Source of the DNA: Methylococcales bacterium
GTDB lineage: Bacteria; Pseudomonadota; Gammaproteobacteria; Methylococcales; Methylomonadaceae
DNA: 64,000 bases
Direction: 5' to 3'
Assembly: GCA_026399015.1 (NCBI GenBank)
Contig: JAPLRS010000033.1
Coordinates: 1-64,000, forward strand
In this document: piece after piece, positions 55,501-63,245 of the stretch
How the letters are laid out: each line of letters opens with the position of its first letter
Position numbering within the stretch: position 1 is the first letter of the stretch
Notes under the pieces: generated by a model
The model's database searches: none
Seen by the model: only the letters and a program-made list of their open reading frames with translations
What the model was told of the DNA's origin: nothing
Position numbers and translations under genes: made by a program

Positions 55501-55979
55501 AACCAATCAGACCGATACACCTGATACTGATCGTATAAATCGGCTAACTGTTCCGCTAATTGATAACGCTTACGCGCTTGCGTATCGTTATGTAAAAAAT
55601 GCTGTAAAACCTCAAAACCCTCACTATCAGTAACCGTGGGTAGCAAACGATACAAACGCCAGACTAAAGTGGATCTAGCCAGTAATTGCTCGGTAGAAAT
55701 TTTATCTGCTAATACCGCTCGATACACTTGCCAAATAAAGCTAGCGGGTAATTTAACCTCTAAGGATGCGGCAATGCCTAAGGCACTGTTTTGCGCTAAG
55801 TTCTGTTTAAGCCACTGCGCCATGCCACTGTTATTAACTAAAAACACCTCTTGCTCTAAAGGTGCTAAAGGATGCTCTTGTAACCAATAAGTCACCACGT
55901 CTAATAAAGATTCCAGCTTATTCGCATGGATAACAGCAATACCTTTATTGAGTGATGAAGAGGACTGCGCAGTGGTCAT
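52527..55979 (-). CDS. recC: Exodeoxyribonuclease V subunit gamma (RecC)
   Basis: The Chi-scanning subunit of RecBCD, 1150 residues with helicase-like but inactive domains. Recognisable segments are VFLVNNSGMAQWLKQNLA, VIVFGLSSLPQQALEVLAKI, DIIIMVPDINTYTPHIRAVFG and VCLLGINEGEFPRSQ. The ATG at 55979 with an upstream GAGGCG site is chosen over a TTG five codons earlier. The order recC-recB-recD with overlaps and no ptrA gene between them is simpler than in E. coli. Confidence 0.95.
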   Translation of the reverse strand: MTTAQSSSSLNKGIAVIHANKLESLLDVVTYWLQEHPLAPLEQEVFLVNNSGMAQWLKQNLAQNSALGIAASLEVKLPASFIWQVYRAVLADKISTEQLLARSTLVWRLYRLLPTVTDSEGFEVLQHFLHNDTQARKRYQLAEQLADLYDQYQVYRSDWLSDWAAGQDVLRDAQGQPQKLPDAQRWQALLWRHILKDVGVDNPLINSRAAVHAEFMAQIDNSQPQLPKRVIVFGLSSLPQQALEVLAKISQFCQVVLFVHNPCQHYLADIIEDKELLKAERQRQTYKPGMRADLSLADLHQHANPLLAAWGKQGRDYLRLLDVFDEKSAYESWGWPNHKIDLFEDYGANKAQRSLLQQVQQAILDLEPVPETPNPINQVDESLVFHIAHSPQREVEILHDQLLARFNADPSLHPRDIIIMVPDINTYTPHIRAVFGQIDKTDKRYIPFSLADQQQRGQNPLLNAIEVLLNLPDSRFEVSEFLGLLEVPALRKQFGIDEAAIPKLHQWLKESGIRWGLDSQQRKSAVAMPDELTANTWQFGLQRLLLGYAVGAGQSFKGIEPYANIGGLEAQYLGGLANLQEMLAAYVDQLRQIHSVEDWVQLLGNLLDDFFVSTQEREQKTLATLRQALTQWQINCSQAKLADDDLIPINIVKETWLTAVDEPNLQQRFLSGRVNFCTLMPMRAIPFKVVCLLGINEGEFPRSQQIKSFDLMGQRGHYRPGDRSRRQDDHYLFLEALMSARQQLYISWVGRSIRDNTEIPPSVFVSQLRDFIDQSYSLDLLAITLAHPLQPFSINYLKTSTDPRLFTYSKEWHETDTDKRGVSAIKSQAFEAPKVLSIEGLARFLKAPVKTFCQQTLKFSFDDDNAISEDNEPFGFNHLEIYQHTDTLLAALKADPTVEPDAVFKQRYQTLSATGCLPLAGFSKLTFDGLTTAVTGAWTQYQSLLAAGFAEIAPQSISIDLALDMHEVLQLTGNLTSLHQNQAGDLALIMVTAQPLCKKQTKQIKYHTVINTWLRHVVGCASGLNMRTYGVGADAMIQLDPLDRLAAIQLLEQLADAWLQGLQSPLPIAIKSAFAWLAKDYPNKQNTAEAKEAARKHYEGDSWNPGEVDYDLYLQRFYPEFEMIEPGFAEWAERLYAPAFTQLKLVKEGK

Positions 55980-56161
55980 TGAAGGTCGCCTCAAACGAAA
56001 AATAATATAATGTGCAGAGTTTACACAAACATTACGACAGATTGAGACGCTTTAAGAATTATTTTAAAAAGCTTTAAGCATTGCACTTAAAGCTTATACT
56101 CTGTTTTTATCTAACAAATATCACAACGAGTATACAAAATGTGAAATTTGGAATACTAACT

Positions 56162-57184
56162 TTACTGATAACGCGTATGCAGTTCATTAATATCTTTTAT
56201 CATACGTTCGCGCAATTCTAATGGCTCTAACACTTCTATTGCAGAGCCGTAACCTCTAATCCACCAAACTAATTGTTCGGTATAACGCACAGTTGCTTTT
56301 ACTATTACATAACCATCTTGATAGGGGATTATTTCTTGATCTTTTGATAAAGGCGTTTCAGTAAGATATTTTGCTGACTTGGCTTCAAAGATACATTTAA
56401 AGGTAATTTCTTGTAATGAGGTGGCGGTATTCCAAGCATTCCAAGCAAAGCCCATATTTCCTTGCTCTAAATACTCTTGCAGAGTCAAGGTAATTGGATC
56501 TGCATCTGCCGGTAATTGTTCGGCTTTTTTGATGCGGTGCAAGGCAAACTGACGTTGTTCCCCTGTGTCTACTTTTACGGCAATTAAATAAATAACATGC
56601 CCCCTAAAAACTAAGCCAACAGGGTTGACCGTGTATTTGCTCCGTTCTCCATCTAAGCGGACATAATCTAATTTTAGTTTTTTATTTTCTAATAAAGCTG
56701 TACTAATAATTTTTTGAAAGTTACCGTTAATTTCTGGTGCTAATAAGGGTTGTACGGGATGAACTACGGCAATTTTTTCTGGCCACTTTACTAAGGCATT
56801 GCCTTTTAAACTATGCAATACTTTTTCTGAATATTCAAAAAATGGCTCTAACTCTTTTAGTGTCGCTTCTGGAAATAATTGACTCAGATATTTTTTAACC
56901 AAAATAAATGATAAAGCTTGGTTTGCGGATAAACCAGAAAGCAGAATAACTTTGGCTTTATCGTTCCAATACCAACCAAAACCACCGTCTTTTAGAATCT
57001 TACTCTCTATATCCATAAACACTTCTGCTAGTGCGTTCATATCACGTTGCACCGTTCTAGCACTAACATCAATGCCTTTGTCTAATAAAAAGTCTAGAAC
57101 CTCAGGCACTGAAACAGGATTTGAACTCCGGCAGTTTTGTAGTTTTTCTAAAATTCGATGATGACGATTAATTTGGTCATTCAT
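56162..57184 (-). CDS. WYL-domain transcriptional regulator (YafY-like)
   Basis: A 340-residue regulator. The N-terminal 75 residues form a DeoR-like winged helix (HHRILEKLQNCRSSNPVSVPEVLDFLLDKG...ARTVQRDMNAL). Residues 160-220 form the WYL domain (VIYLIAVKVDTGEQRQFALHRIKKAEQL), which in other proteins senses nucleic acids or small ligands. A C-terminal WCX extension follows. It is divergent from the truncated haemoglobin gene with 151 bp between, so it may control that gene or itself. Confidence 0.85.
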   Translation of the reverse strand: MNDQINRHHRILEKLQNCRSSNPVSVPEVLDFLLDKGIDVSARTVQRDMNALAEVFMDIESKILKDGGFGWYWNDKAKVILLSGLSANQALSFILVKKYLSQLFPEATLKELEPFFEYSEKVLHSLKGNALVKWPEKIAVVHPVQPLLAPEINGNFQKIISTALLENKKLKLDYVRLDGERSKYTVNPVGLVFRGHVIYLIAVKVDTGEQRQFALHRIKKAEQLPADADPITLTLQEYLEQGNMGFAWNAWNTATSLQEITFKCIFEAKSAKYLTETPLSKDQEIIPYQDGYVIVKATVRYTEQLVWWIRGYGSAIEVLEPLELRERMIKDINELHTRYQ

Positions 57185-57335
57185 AAGCGCTCCGGCAATT
57201 TTTAATTTTAAGCCCTACTCATCAAAGTATGGCTGGTGCATAGTGGTTGTATAACTTTTTGGCTTGCTATAAACTTTGTTTCGAGCAAAATCATGCTTAT
57301 GAAATTTAAAAATAATAATAACACTAGGAACGAAG

Positions 57336-57731
57336 ATGAGTACAACAGAAACAACACCAGAAAGCACATTAACACTTTATGAAAGAATTGGCGGTGCAGC
57401 TGCTGTTGAAGCAGCCGTTGAAGTATTTTATAAGAAAGCCTTAGCTGATTATCGCGTCTATCGTTATTTTGATGGCGTTGATACTGAAAAATTAATTGCC
57501 AAACAAAAAGCTTTTTTTACATTAGCTTTTGGCGGGCCTAATAACTACACAGGTGCGGACTTAAGAACTGCTCATTCAAGATTAGTTAAAATGGGTTTAG
57601 GAAACGACCAATTCAATGTTATTTTGGAACATTTAGGTGACACACTAAAAGAATTAAAAGTTCCTCAAGATCTCATTGAAGAAGTTTTGACTCTTGCAGA
57701 AAGCACTCGTAACGACGTACTAGGTAAATAA
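57336..57731 (+). CDS. glbN: Group 1 truncated haemoglobin
   Basis: A 131-residue haem protein of the TrHbN group. The proximal histidine is His80 in LRTAHSRLV; Tyr32 in VFYKKAL sits at the B10 position, and the GG and FFTLAFGGP turns are conserved. Such proteins bind O2 and turn NO into nitrate or shuttle oxygen, which would suit a methane oxidiser. It has a good GGAACGAAG ribosome region and a divergent WYL regulator upstream. Confidence 0.92.
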   Translation: MSTTETTPESTLTLYERIGGAAAVEAAVEVFYKKALADYRVYRYFDGVDTEKLIAKQKAFFTLAFGGPNNYTGADLRTAHSRLVKMGLGNDQFNVILEHLGDTLKELKVPQDLIEEVLTLAESTRNDVLGK

Positions 57732-57742
57732 AATGACCTTAT

Positions 57743-57768
57743 CGTGGATTGACAAGTGTTAATCCACG
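57743..57768 (+). terminator. Possible terminator of the truncated haemoglobin gene
   Basis: CGTGGATT (57743-57750) pairs with AATCCACG (57761-57768) across a 10-nt loop, 11 nt after the stop codon. The T-run after it is short (TTTAAATT), so termination may be partial. Confidence 0.55.
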
Positions 57769-57944
57769 TTTAAATTAAGCTTATTATGCAAATATAAGCC
57801 CTCTTTTTCTGTCTTTTAAATTAATTTTTAATTATTTGCAAAATAATAAAAAATTTTTTTCATCCATTGCCATAAATCGCCTATCATAATGTAATACATT
57901 AGGGTATCCATTGGCCCGAGAGTCAGTAATTTAATGAGGATTTC

Positions 57945-58937
57945 ATGAAGCAGTTGTTAGTATCTTTTATTTTTTTGATTACATTAGGTTTTGGACATGA
58001 CGCCTTAGCTCAGAAAACCCCAAAAACCACCCATCACGAAACATTACAATGTGCTGCTTTTAGTACTTATGTCGGCAAATTAAATCCTAATTACGGCAAT
58101 CATCCTTCAAAAGAACTTATCAATGATCTGCTTGATCAACTGATTAAAAAAACGCCCTTTCGCTGCATCATGACTTATGGCGTTCTTAATGGTTTAGACA
58201 CCGTTTTTAGTGCTGCAGAAGCAAAACACATCAAGGTTATCTCTGTTTTATGGCTAGATGACAACATTGAAACGAATTCACAATCTATACAAAAAGGTAT
58301 AGAGGTCGCTAAGGCTTACCCTAAAACCATCGTAAAATTGAGCTGCGGTTCTGAAGTCAGAACCCGTCATGGTAATGCGTTTGATGGTGAAATTAATCGC
58401 TGTATTGACGCCCTACATAATGCTGGCGTAAAACAACCTGTAACCACTATTGATACTTGGTGGGAATGGTGTAATCGCTCTACGGAATGTCAAAAAAACA
58501 GCTTTGCTGATAAGGTTGATTGGATAGGTACTAATATTTATCCATGGTGGGAAAATCAATATTCTGGTGTGCATACTTGTGTTCCTGCAGAAAAAGCCGC
58601 TGATTTTCAAACAACTCGTCTTGAAGAAATTAACAAAGCCTATCCTAACAAAGAACTTGTCTTAACTGAGTTCGGCTGGCCAAGTGGCCCAGAAGGTGGT
58701 AGTACAACCAATGTTAAAACCGGCGAACATTGCGGTATTGCTAGCAAGAAAAATCAAAAATTGGTGATTGAATCAACTTTTAAACAATTAGCTAAAAAGA
58801 AATGGTCTGGTGTTGTGTTTGAAGCCTTCTCAGAAGATTGGAAACCAGCAGAAGAAGGCCCATTCGGAAAATATTGGGGAATTTGTCAAGGTGAAGCGCC
58901 TTACACTTGCACCGAGAAATTTAAAATTGCTAAATAA
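57945..58937 (+). CDS. Secreted family 17 glycoside hydrolase (beta-1,3-glucanase-like)
   Basis: A 330-residue protein with a signal peptide (1-22, ending DALAQ). The GH17 TIM-barrel motifs are visible: the acid/base Glu137 in CGSEVRTRHG (the GNE-like motif) and the nucleophile Glu242 in LVLTEFGWPSGP. TNIYPWWEN near 188-196 is the usual barrel strand. Family members cut beta-1,3-glucans or act as glucanosyltransferases on the cell's own cyclic or linear glucans. Substrate here is unknown. The D,D-carboxypeptidase gene follows 63 bp later, so an envelope role is possible. Confidence 0.85.
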   Translation: MKQLLVSFIFLITLGFGHDALAQKTPKTTHHETLQCAAFSTYVGKLNPNYGNHPSKELINDLLDQLIKKTPFRCIMTYGVLNGLDTVFSAAEAKHIKVISVLWLDDNIETNSQSIQKGIEVAKAYPKTIVKLSCGSEVRTRHGNAFDGEINRCIDALHNAGVKQPVTTIDTWWEWCNRSTECQKNSFADKVDWIGTNIYPWWENQYSGVHTCVPAEKAADFQTTRLEEINKAYPNKELVLTEFGWPSGPEGGSTTNVKTGEHCGIASKKNQKLVIESTFKQLAKKKWSGVVFEAFSEDWKPAEEGPFGKYWGICQGEAPYTCTEKFKIAK

Positions 58938-59000
58938 TTAGCTCAACCGCTTTATTGAATGTTGATTGACAGAAACGATAAATTTTAAAAACTGCCTTTA

Positions 59001-60218
59001 ATGAATACAGCTAAAAAACTACTCCACTTTTTAATACCTGCGTGGTTATTATTAGCAACACAAGTAAGTTATGGCCAACATGCAGAAATAATTATTGATG
59101 CAGAAAATGGTAATGTCATTCACGAAGTTAGCGCTAGTCAGGCTTGGTTTCCTGCTTCGCTAACTAAGGTAATGACCTTATATGTAACCTTTGAGACTTT
59201 AAGAGCTAATCAAATTCACTTACATGACACGCTGCAAACCTCTGCCCACGCAGCTAGACAACCAAACAGCAAGTTAGGCCTTAGAACGGGTGAATTAATA
59301 ACCGTTAGAGATGCAATCTTAGCGTTAATAACCCGCTCAGCTAATGACGCAGCTGTTGTGCTAGCAGAAGGCATAGGCGGAACTGAAGAAAATTTTGCTG
59401 TAAAAATGACGGCTACAGCTCACGCCTTGGGCATGAGTGATACGCATTTTATGAATGCAACAGGCTTACCGCATCAATGGCAAGTAACAACGGCTCGTGA
59501 CTTGGCGGTACTCGCCTGGAAAACCTATCACAATTTCCCTGAATATTATCCTTACTTTGCTTCACATAACTTTTTATTTAAAGGTCGTGAACTAAGAGCC
59601 ATTAATAAATTTACCGCGACTTATCCGGGTGCAGAAGGCATGAAAACTGGCTTCACTTGTGGCTCTGGCTATAATTTGATTTCTTCTGCTAATCAAAATG
59701 GTCGACGCTTAATTGGTGTAGTTTTAGGTGGCATGACCAGCCCTCAACGTTACCAATTAATGATTAATATGATGAACAATGCTTTTGCTAACAAATTTGT
59801 TAGCGCTGGCCTTAATCTAACCTCAATGCCCACAAATAATCCAGGCATCCCACCTTATCAATTAGGTTGTGGAAATATGGCACAATCAACATTTAAATCA
59901 ACTGAGGTTGATGAAACACCCGTAGTATTTACACCAAGCGCAAGCCCTAAACACGTTAATGTTTCTAAACACAGAGCAGCCATTAAACCGGCAAAAATAG
60001 TACACAAAACTAAGCCTGTTAAAGCACCGATCGTTGTCAAAAACAATCATCCTACAAAAACCCTGAAGCCAGTTAAAGCTGTAAAAGTCGTAAAAGCTGT
60101 GCCTCAGCATGCTCCGGCAAAAAAAATAAACACAGTAACACCTTCTAAAATCGGTAAAATAACTAACAAAGGTGTGGTTAAACCCCATACCAATAATAAC
60201 CATTACCATCATTCATAA
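59001..60218 (+). CDS. D-alanyl-D-alanine carboxypeptidase, S11 family
   Basis: A periplasmic penicillin-binding protein of low molecular mass. Signal peptide residues 1-25; active site Ser53 and Lys56 in SLTK, the SXN motif Ser113-Asn115, and the KTG motif Lys215-Gly217. It removes the last D-Ala from peptidoglycan stems. Instead of the beta-rich C-terminal domain and amphipathic membrane anchor of DacA, the last 90 residues are a Lys/Ala/Pro/Val-rich, strongly basic tail ending in a His/Asn cluster, likely disordered and able to bind acidic polymers. mlaA follows after 28 nt. Confidence 0.9.
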   Translation: MNTAKKLLHFLIPAWLLLATQVSYGQHAEIIIDAENGNVIHEVSASQAWFPASLTKVMTLYVTFETLRANQIHLHDTLQTSAHAARQPNSKLGLRTGELITVRDAILALITRSANDAAVVLAEGIGGTEENFAVKMTATAHALGMSDTHFMNATGLPHQWQVTTARDLAVLAWKTYHNFPEYYPYFASHNFLFKGRELRAINKFTATYPGAEGMKTGFTCGSGYNLISSANQNGRRLIGVVLGGMTSPQRYQLMINMMNNAFANKFVSAGLNLTSMPTNNPGIPPYQLGCGNMAQSTFKSTEVDETPVVFTPSASPKHVNVSKHRAAIKPAKIVHKTKPVKAPIVVKNNHPTKTLKPVKAVKVVKAVPQHAPAKKINTVTPSKIGKITNKGVVKPHTNNNHYHHS

Positions 60219-60246
60219 GCATTTAACCATCAGGACAGGATTAATC

Positions 60247-61149
60247 ATGAGTATGCAGAGCCCTAACTATAATAAAACGTTGCTAAGCAGCCTAATTCTT
60301 TCAATTACCTTAGCTGGCTGCGCATCAACTACACCCGCACCCGCAAGCGACCCATGGACCGGATGGAACCACGGCACACAAGATTTCAACGATGGCCTAG
60401 ACAAACATGTTTTAAAACCATTAGCGCAAGGCTATCAATACATAACACCCACATTTGTTAATGATGGTATTACAAATTTCTTTAGCAATGTTAACGACAT
60501 TGGTGTTACTTTTAATGATTTATTTCAATTAAAGTTTGCCCAAGGTGGACAAGATGCCAGCCGCTTTTTAATCAATACCACTGCCGGAGTTGGTGGTGTC
60601 ATGGATATTGCTAATAAATTTGACTTACCTAAACATAAAGAAGACTTTGGTCAAACATTAGGTTTCTGGGGTGTACCGTCGGGTAACTATTTAGTTTTAC
60701 CTTTTTATGGCCCTAGTTCACCTAGAGACACTGTAGGTTTAATTGGTGATGCCGCGTTAAACCCTATTACTTATGTTTCTATCTTTAGTGGTGGCGTGGT
60801 TAATGCAATCACAGCTGGCGCAAGAGCAGTTGAAGTCGTTGATCATAGAGCAGAGTTAATGACCAATGAAAAAATTCTTAATGAAGGCGCTGTTGATCGT
60901 TATGACTTCTTAAAGAATTCTTATCAACAAAACAGAGAATATTTAATTAATGATGGTAAAACCACTGACAGCAGTGACCCTGATTTACTAGATGATAGCT
61001 CTGACACACCAAGTTCAGGTACTGGCACTCCTGGAAAAGGCGGGGTAAGCACAGGCGCTACCGAAGCCACAGGAACATCTGGCTCTAGTCAAAACTTACC
61101 TAAAGCACCTTCAAAACAATCTTTAAAGCTATCTGCGCCTAAAAAATAA
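60247..61149 (+). CDS. mlaA: Outer-membrane lipid asymmetry lipoprotein MlaA (VacJ)
   Basis: A 300-residue lipoprotein of the outer membrane that removes phospholipids from the outer leaflet. The lipobox LAGC has its lipidated Cys25. The MlaA domain runs about 35-235 with DPWTGWNHGTQDFND, FFSNVNDIGVTFNDLFQLK, FLINTTAGVGG and FGQTLGFWGVPSGNYLVLPFYGPSSPRDT. The final 60 residues are a Ser/Gly/Thr-rich tail. The ATG at 60247 follows an AGGACAGG site; an earlier in-frame ATG at 60172 lies inside the carboxypeptidase gene. The partner Mla transporter genes are not in the window. Confidence 0.93.
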   Translation: MSMQSPNYNKTLLSSLILSITLAGCASTTPAPASDPWTGWNHGTQDFNDGLDKHVLKPLAQGYQYITPTFVNDGITNFFSNVNDIGVTFNDLFQLKFAQGGQDASRFLINTTAGVGGVMDIANKFDLPKHKEDFGQTLGFWGVPSGNYLVLPFYGPSSPRDTVGLIGDAALNPITYVSIFSGGVVNAITAGARAVEVVDHRAELMTNEKILNEGAVDRYDFLKNSYQQNREYLINDGKTTDSSDPDLLDDSSDTPSSGTGTPGKGGVSTGATEATGTSGSSQNLPKAPSKQSLKLSAPKK

Positions 61150-61159
61150 GGCATAAAAA

Positions 61160-61203
61160 ACAGATAACAGGCCATAAATTCTAGTTTATGACCTGTTATC
61201 TGT
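61160..61203 (-). terminator. Long hairpin terminator after the cupin gene
   Basis: A 19-bp inverted repeat with one mismatch (61160-61178 with 61185-61203) around a 6-nt loop. On the minus strand it is followed by TTTTTT, so it ends the cupin transcript; on the plus strand it may also slow mlaA transcription. Confidence 0.85.
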
Positions 61204-61220
61204 CGCTGTTATTACTTTAG

Positions 61221-61511
61221 TTAAATTCCGTTAGGAAAATCGTAGCTGTAATGCTTGCGTAATGGTTTTACAACTTCCCATTGGCTATCTAAGCCAGCAT
61301 GAAAAGCCACTAAATCACCCGCCTTAACTACAACAGGTTCACCTCCTGCAGGTGTCACTAAAATTTCACCTTCAAGTAGATAAGCGCATTCTGTTTCATC
61401 AAAATCTATCGGGAACTTTGATACTTCTTTTTCCCAGATTTCCCAAGTAGCTACGCCTAATTCTTTTAAACGCTCTTCACTTGGGTTATGTTCGATAGTA
61501 ATCTTGCTCAT
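61221..61511 (-). CDS. Cupin-domain protein (DUF861 type)
   Basis: A 96-residue single cupin of the DUF861/cupin_3 family. Conserved segments are ATWEIWEKEVSKFPIDFDETECAYLLEGEILVTP and VKAGDLVAFHAGLDSQWEV. Members resemble the ureidoglycine aminohydrolase fold but most have no known reaction. It is monocistronic with a strong terminator. Confidence 0.82.
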   Translation of the reverse strand: MSKITIEHNPSEERLKELGVATWEIWEKEVSKFPIDFDETECAYLLEGEILVTPAGGEPVVVKAGDLVAFHAGLDSQWEVVKPLRKHYSYDFPNGI

Positions 61512-61591
61512 TTTAATCCTAAAATTTAAATAATTTGAAGGCGCAATTGTAGCATTTGCTCTCTGTTGTTGCCACGGCTAGCCAGTATTGG

Positions 61592-61885
61592 TTAGAAATC
61601 AGTTATCTCAAAGCAGAACTTCTCACTTTCATCACCATATGATTCAAGCTGAGCCACTTCAACTTCATATTCTGTCGCTTCACTAACCAGTTCGCCGTCT
61701 TCATCAAACTCAGCATTAACTCCATAGCAATCACCATAGACGCCAACCATTAGATTTTCATAAATACCTATATAGCGCTCATCTTCTGTTTCATACTCTT
61801 CATCAGGCGACCAGATTGCTAATAAAGGGGCATATAACTGCTCAAATCTTTTTGCTATTTCTATCTTTTGTAGATCACTATTCAT
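61592..61885 (-). CDS. Acidic hypothetical protein
   Basis: A 97-residue very acidic protein (many Glu and Asp, few Lys and Arg) without signal peptide or membrane segment. No family recognised. Repeated Glu-rich turns such as SPDEEYETEDERYIGIYENL and VNAEFDEDGELVSEATEYEVEV suggest a small beta protein. It lies 73 bp downstream of the Hsp70-like gene on the same strand and may be co-transcribed. Confidence 0.6.
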   Translation of the reverse strand: MNSDLQKIEIAKRFEQLYAPLLAIWSPDEEYETEDERYIGIYENLMVGVYGDCYGVNAEFDEDGELVSEATEYEVEVAQLESYGDESEKFCFEITDF

Positions 61886-61958
61886 GTAATTATCTTTTTG
61901 AGTTTGTTTAAATTAACTTTCCCACAGCCCCAAGATATTGAGGCGTACTTTGCCTATT

Positions 61959-63230
61959 TCAAGCGTCTAAGTAAACTCTTTTAGCGTCACACGCTAACCC
62001 AAAGCCTACACTTGATAACCTATTACCATCTGAAATCTCTGCATGTGGAAATATTTGCTGAGTAATAGCTTGTATTAGAGGTATTGCCGTCCCTCCTCCG
62101 GTTAAAATTACTAGGCCAATGTCATTAGCAGACACCCCTGCCTGGGCTAAACAGGCATGAAGTATGTTCTGTATAGCTACCACACTGCTTAACAAGCTTT
62201 CTTCAAAATCTATGCGCTGATTAACAAGCTGTAATTCCTCTTCAATAAAAGACAAATCAATCTGAGCTTGTTCGCTATCACTGAGCTTAATTTTACTTTC
62301 TTCAATAGTCGCCATCAATTTGTGGCCTAACTCTTCTTCCACAACAAATAAAAGTCGATCCGTTAAGTTTTTATCTTGAGCTTGGGCAACAAGTGCTGCC
62401 AAATCACGCTTGTACTTCTTGGTATACATGCATTGGATTTTGCTTGTTTCAGAAAGATCAAAAAATGGTGTATTAGGAAAACCTAATCCTTTAGCACCCC
62501 ACAATGACCCCATTCCTAATAAAGGCATAAAAGCTTTAAGACTTAAGGCGCGATCAAAATCATTACCACCCAATCTAATCCCGGCATTAGCCAATATATC
62601 ATCTTGACGATCAAGTTTTTTTATAGCCCTACCCGATAACCGCATAATAGTAAAATCCGAAGTTCCACCGCCAATATCCATCACAACGGCCAGACATTCT
62701 TTATCTCCCATAGTGAGCTCATGCGCAAAGGCTGCGGCAATGGGTTCATACTGAAAACGAATCTCTTTAAAACCTGCCGCCATAAAGATACTTTTGAGTT
62801 GTGCCTCGGCTTCTTTATCTGCCTTTTCATTACCATCAACAAAATGAACCGGCCGCCCCGCCACTAAGGTGTTTACTTCTCTACCCGCCAACAATTCAGC
62901 TTTGTCTTTAATATGACTGATAAAAGGCTCAATAATGGCTTCGAATTGCGTTTGCTTACCACTGATTGTCGTACCTTCTTTCATTAAAGAGGTACCCAGC
63001 ACACGCTTAAAACTACGCATAAAACGCCCCTCTTCTCTAGACACATAGGCGTTTATAGCTTGGCGTCCGAAAAGTACTGTAGAGTGCTCTTGGGCAAAAA
63101 AAAGTGTTGAAGGAATAGTTGTATGCTCTTCTTCAACAGGGACTAAAGTTATAGCCTCCTGTTCTTTCCTAGCAATGGCAATGGTCGTGTTTGATGTGCC
63201 AAAATCAATCCCGCAAGTAATATCATCCAT
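61959..63230 (-). CDS. Hsp70-family protein, YegD-like
   Basis: A 423-residue ATPase of the Hsp70/actin fold. The phosphate-1 loop CGIDFGTSNTTIAIA lies at residues 6-20, the phosphate-2 segment VVMDIGGGTSDFTIM near 184-198, and the adenosine motif VILTGGGTAIPLI near 370-382. It lacks the substrate-binding domain of DnaK, as YegD does, so it is a nucleotide-binding-only chaperone relative of unknown task. The DUF3422 gene precedes it by 15 nt on the same strand. Confidence 0.87.
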   Translation of the reverse strand: MDDITCGIDFGTSNTTIAIARKEQEAITLVPVEEEHTTIPSTLFFAQEHSTVLFGRQAINAYVSREEGRFMRSFKRVLGTSLMKEGTTISGKQTQFEAIIEPFISHIKDKAELLAGREVNTLVAGRPVHFVDGNEKADKEAEAQLKSIFMAAGFKEIRFQYEPIAAAFAHELTMGDKECLAVVMDIGGGTSDFTIMRLSGRAIKKLDRQDDILANAGIRLGGNDFDRALSLKAFMPLLGMGSLWGAKGLGFPNTPFFDLSETSKIQCMYTKKYKRDLAALVAQAQDKNLTDRLLFVVEEELGHKLMATIEESKIKLSDSEQAQIDLSFIEEELQLVNQRIDFEESLLSSVVAIQNILHACLAQAGVSANDIGLVILTGGGTAIPLIQAITQQIFPHAEISDGNRLSSVGFGLACDAKRVYLDA

Positions 63231-63245
63231 TATTTAATATAAAAC

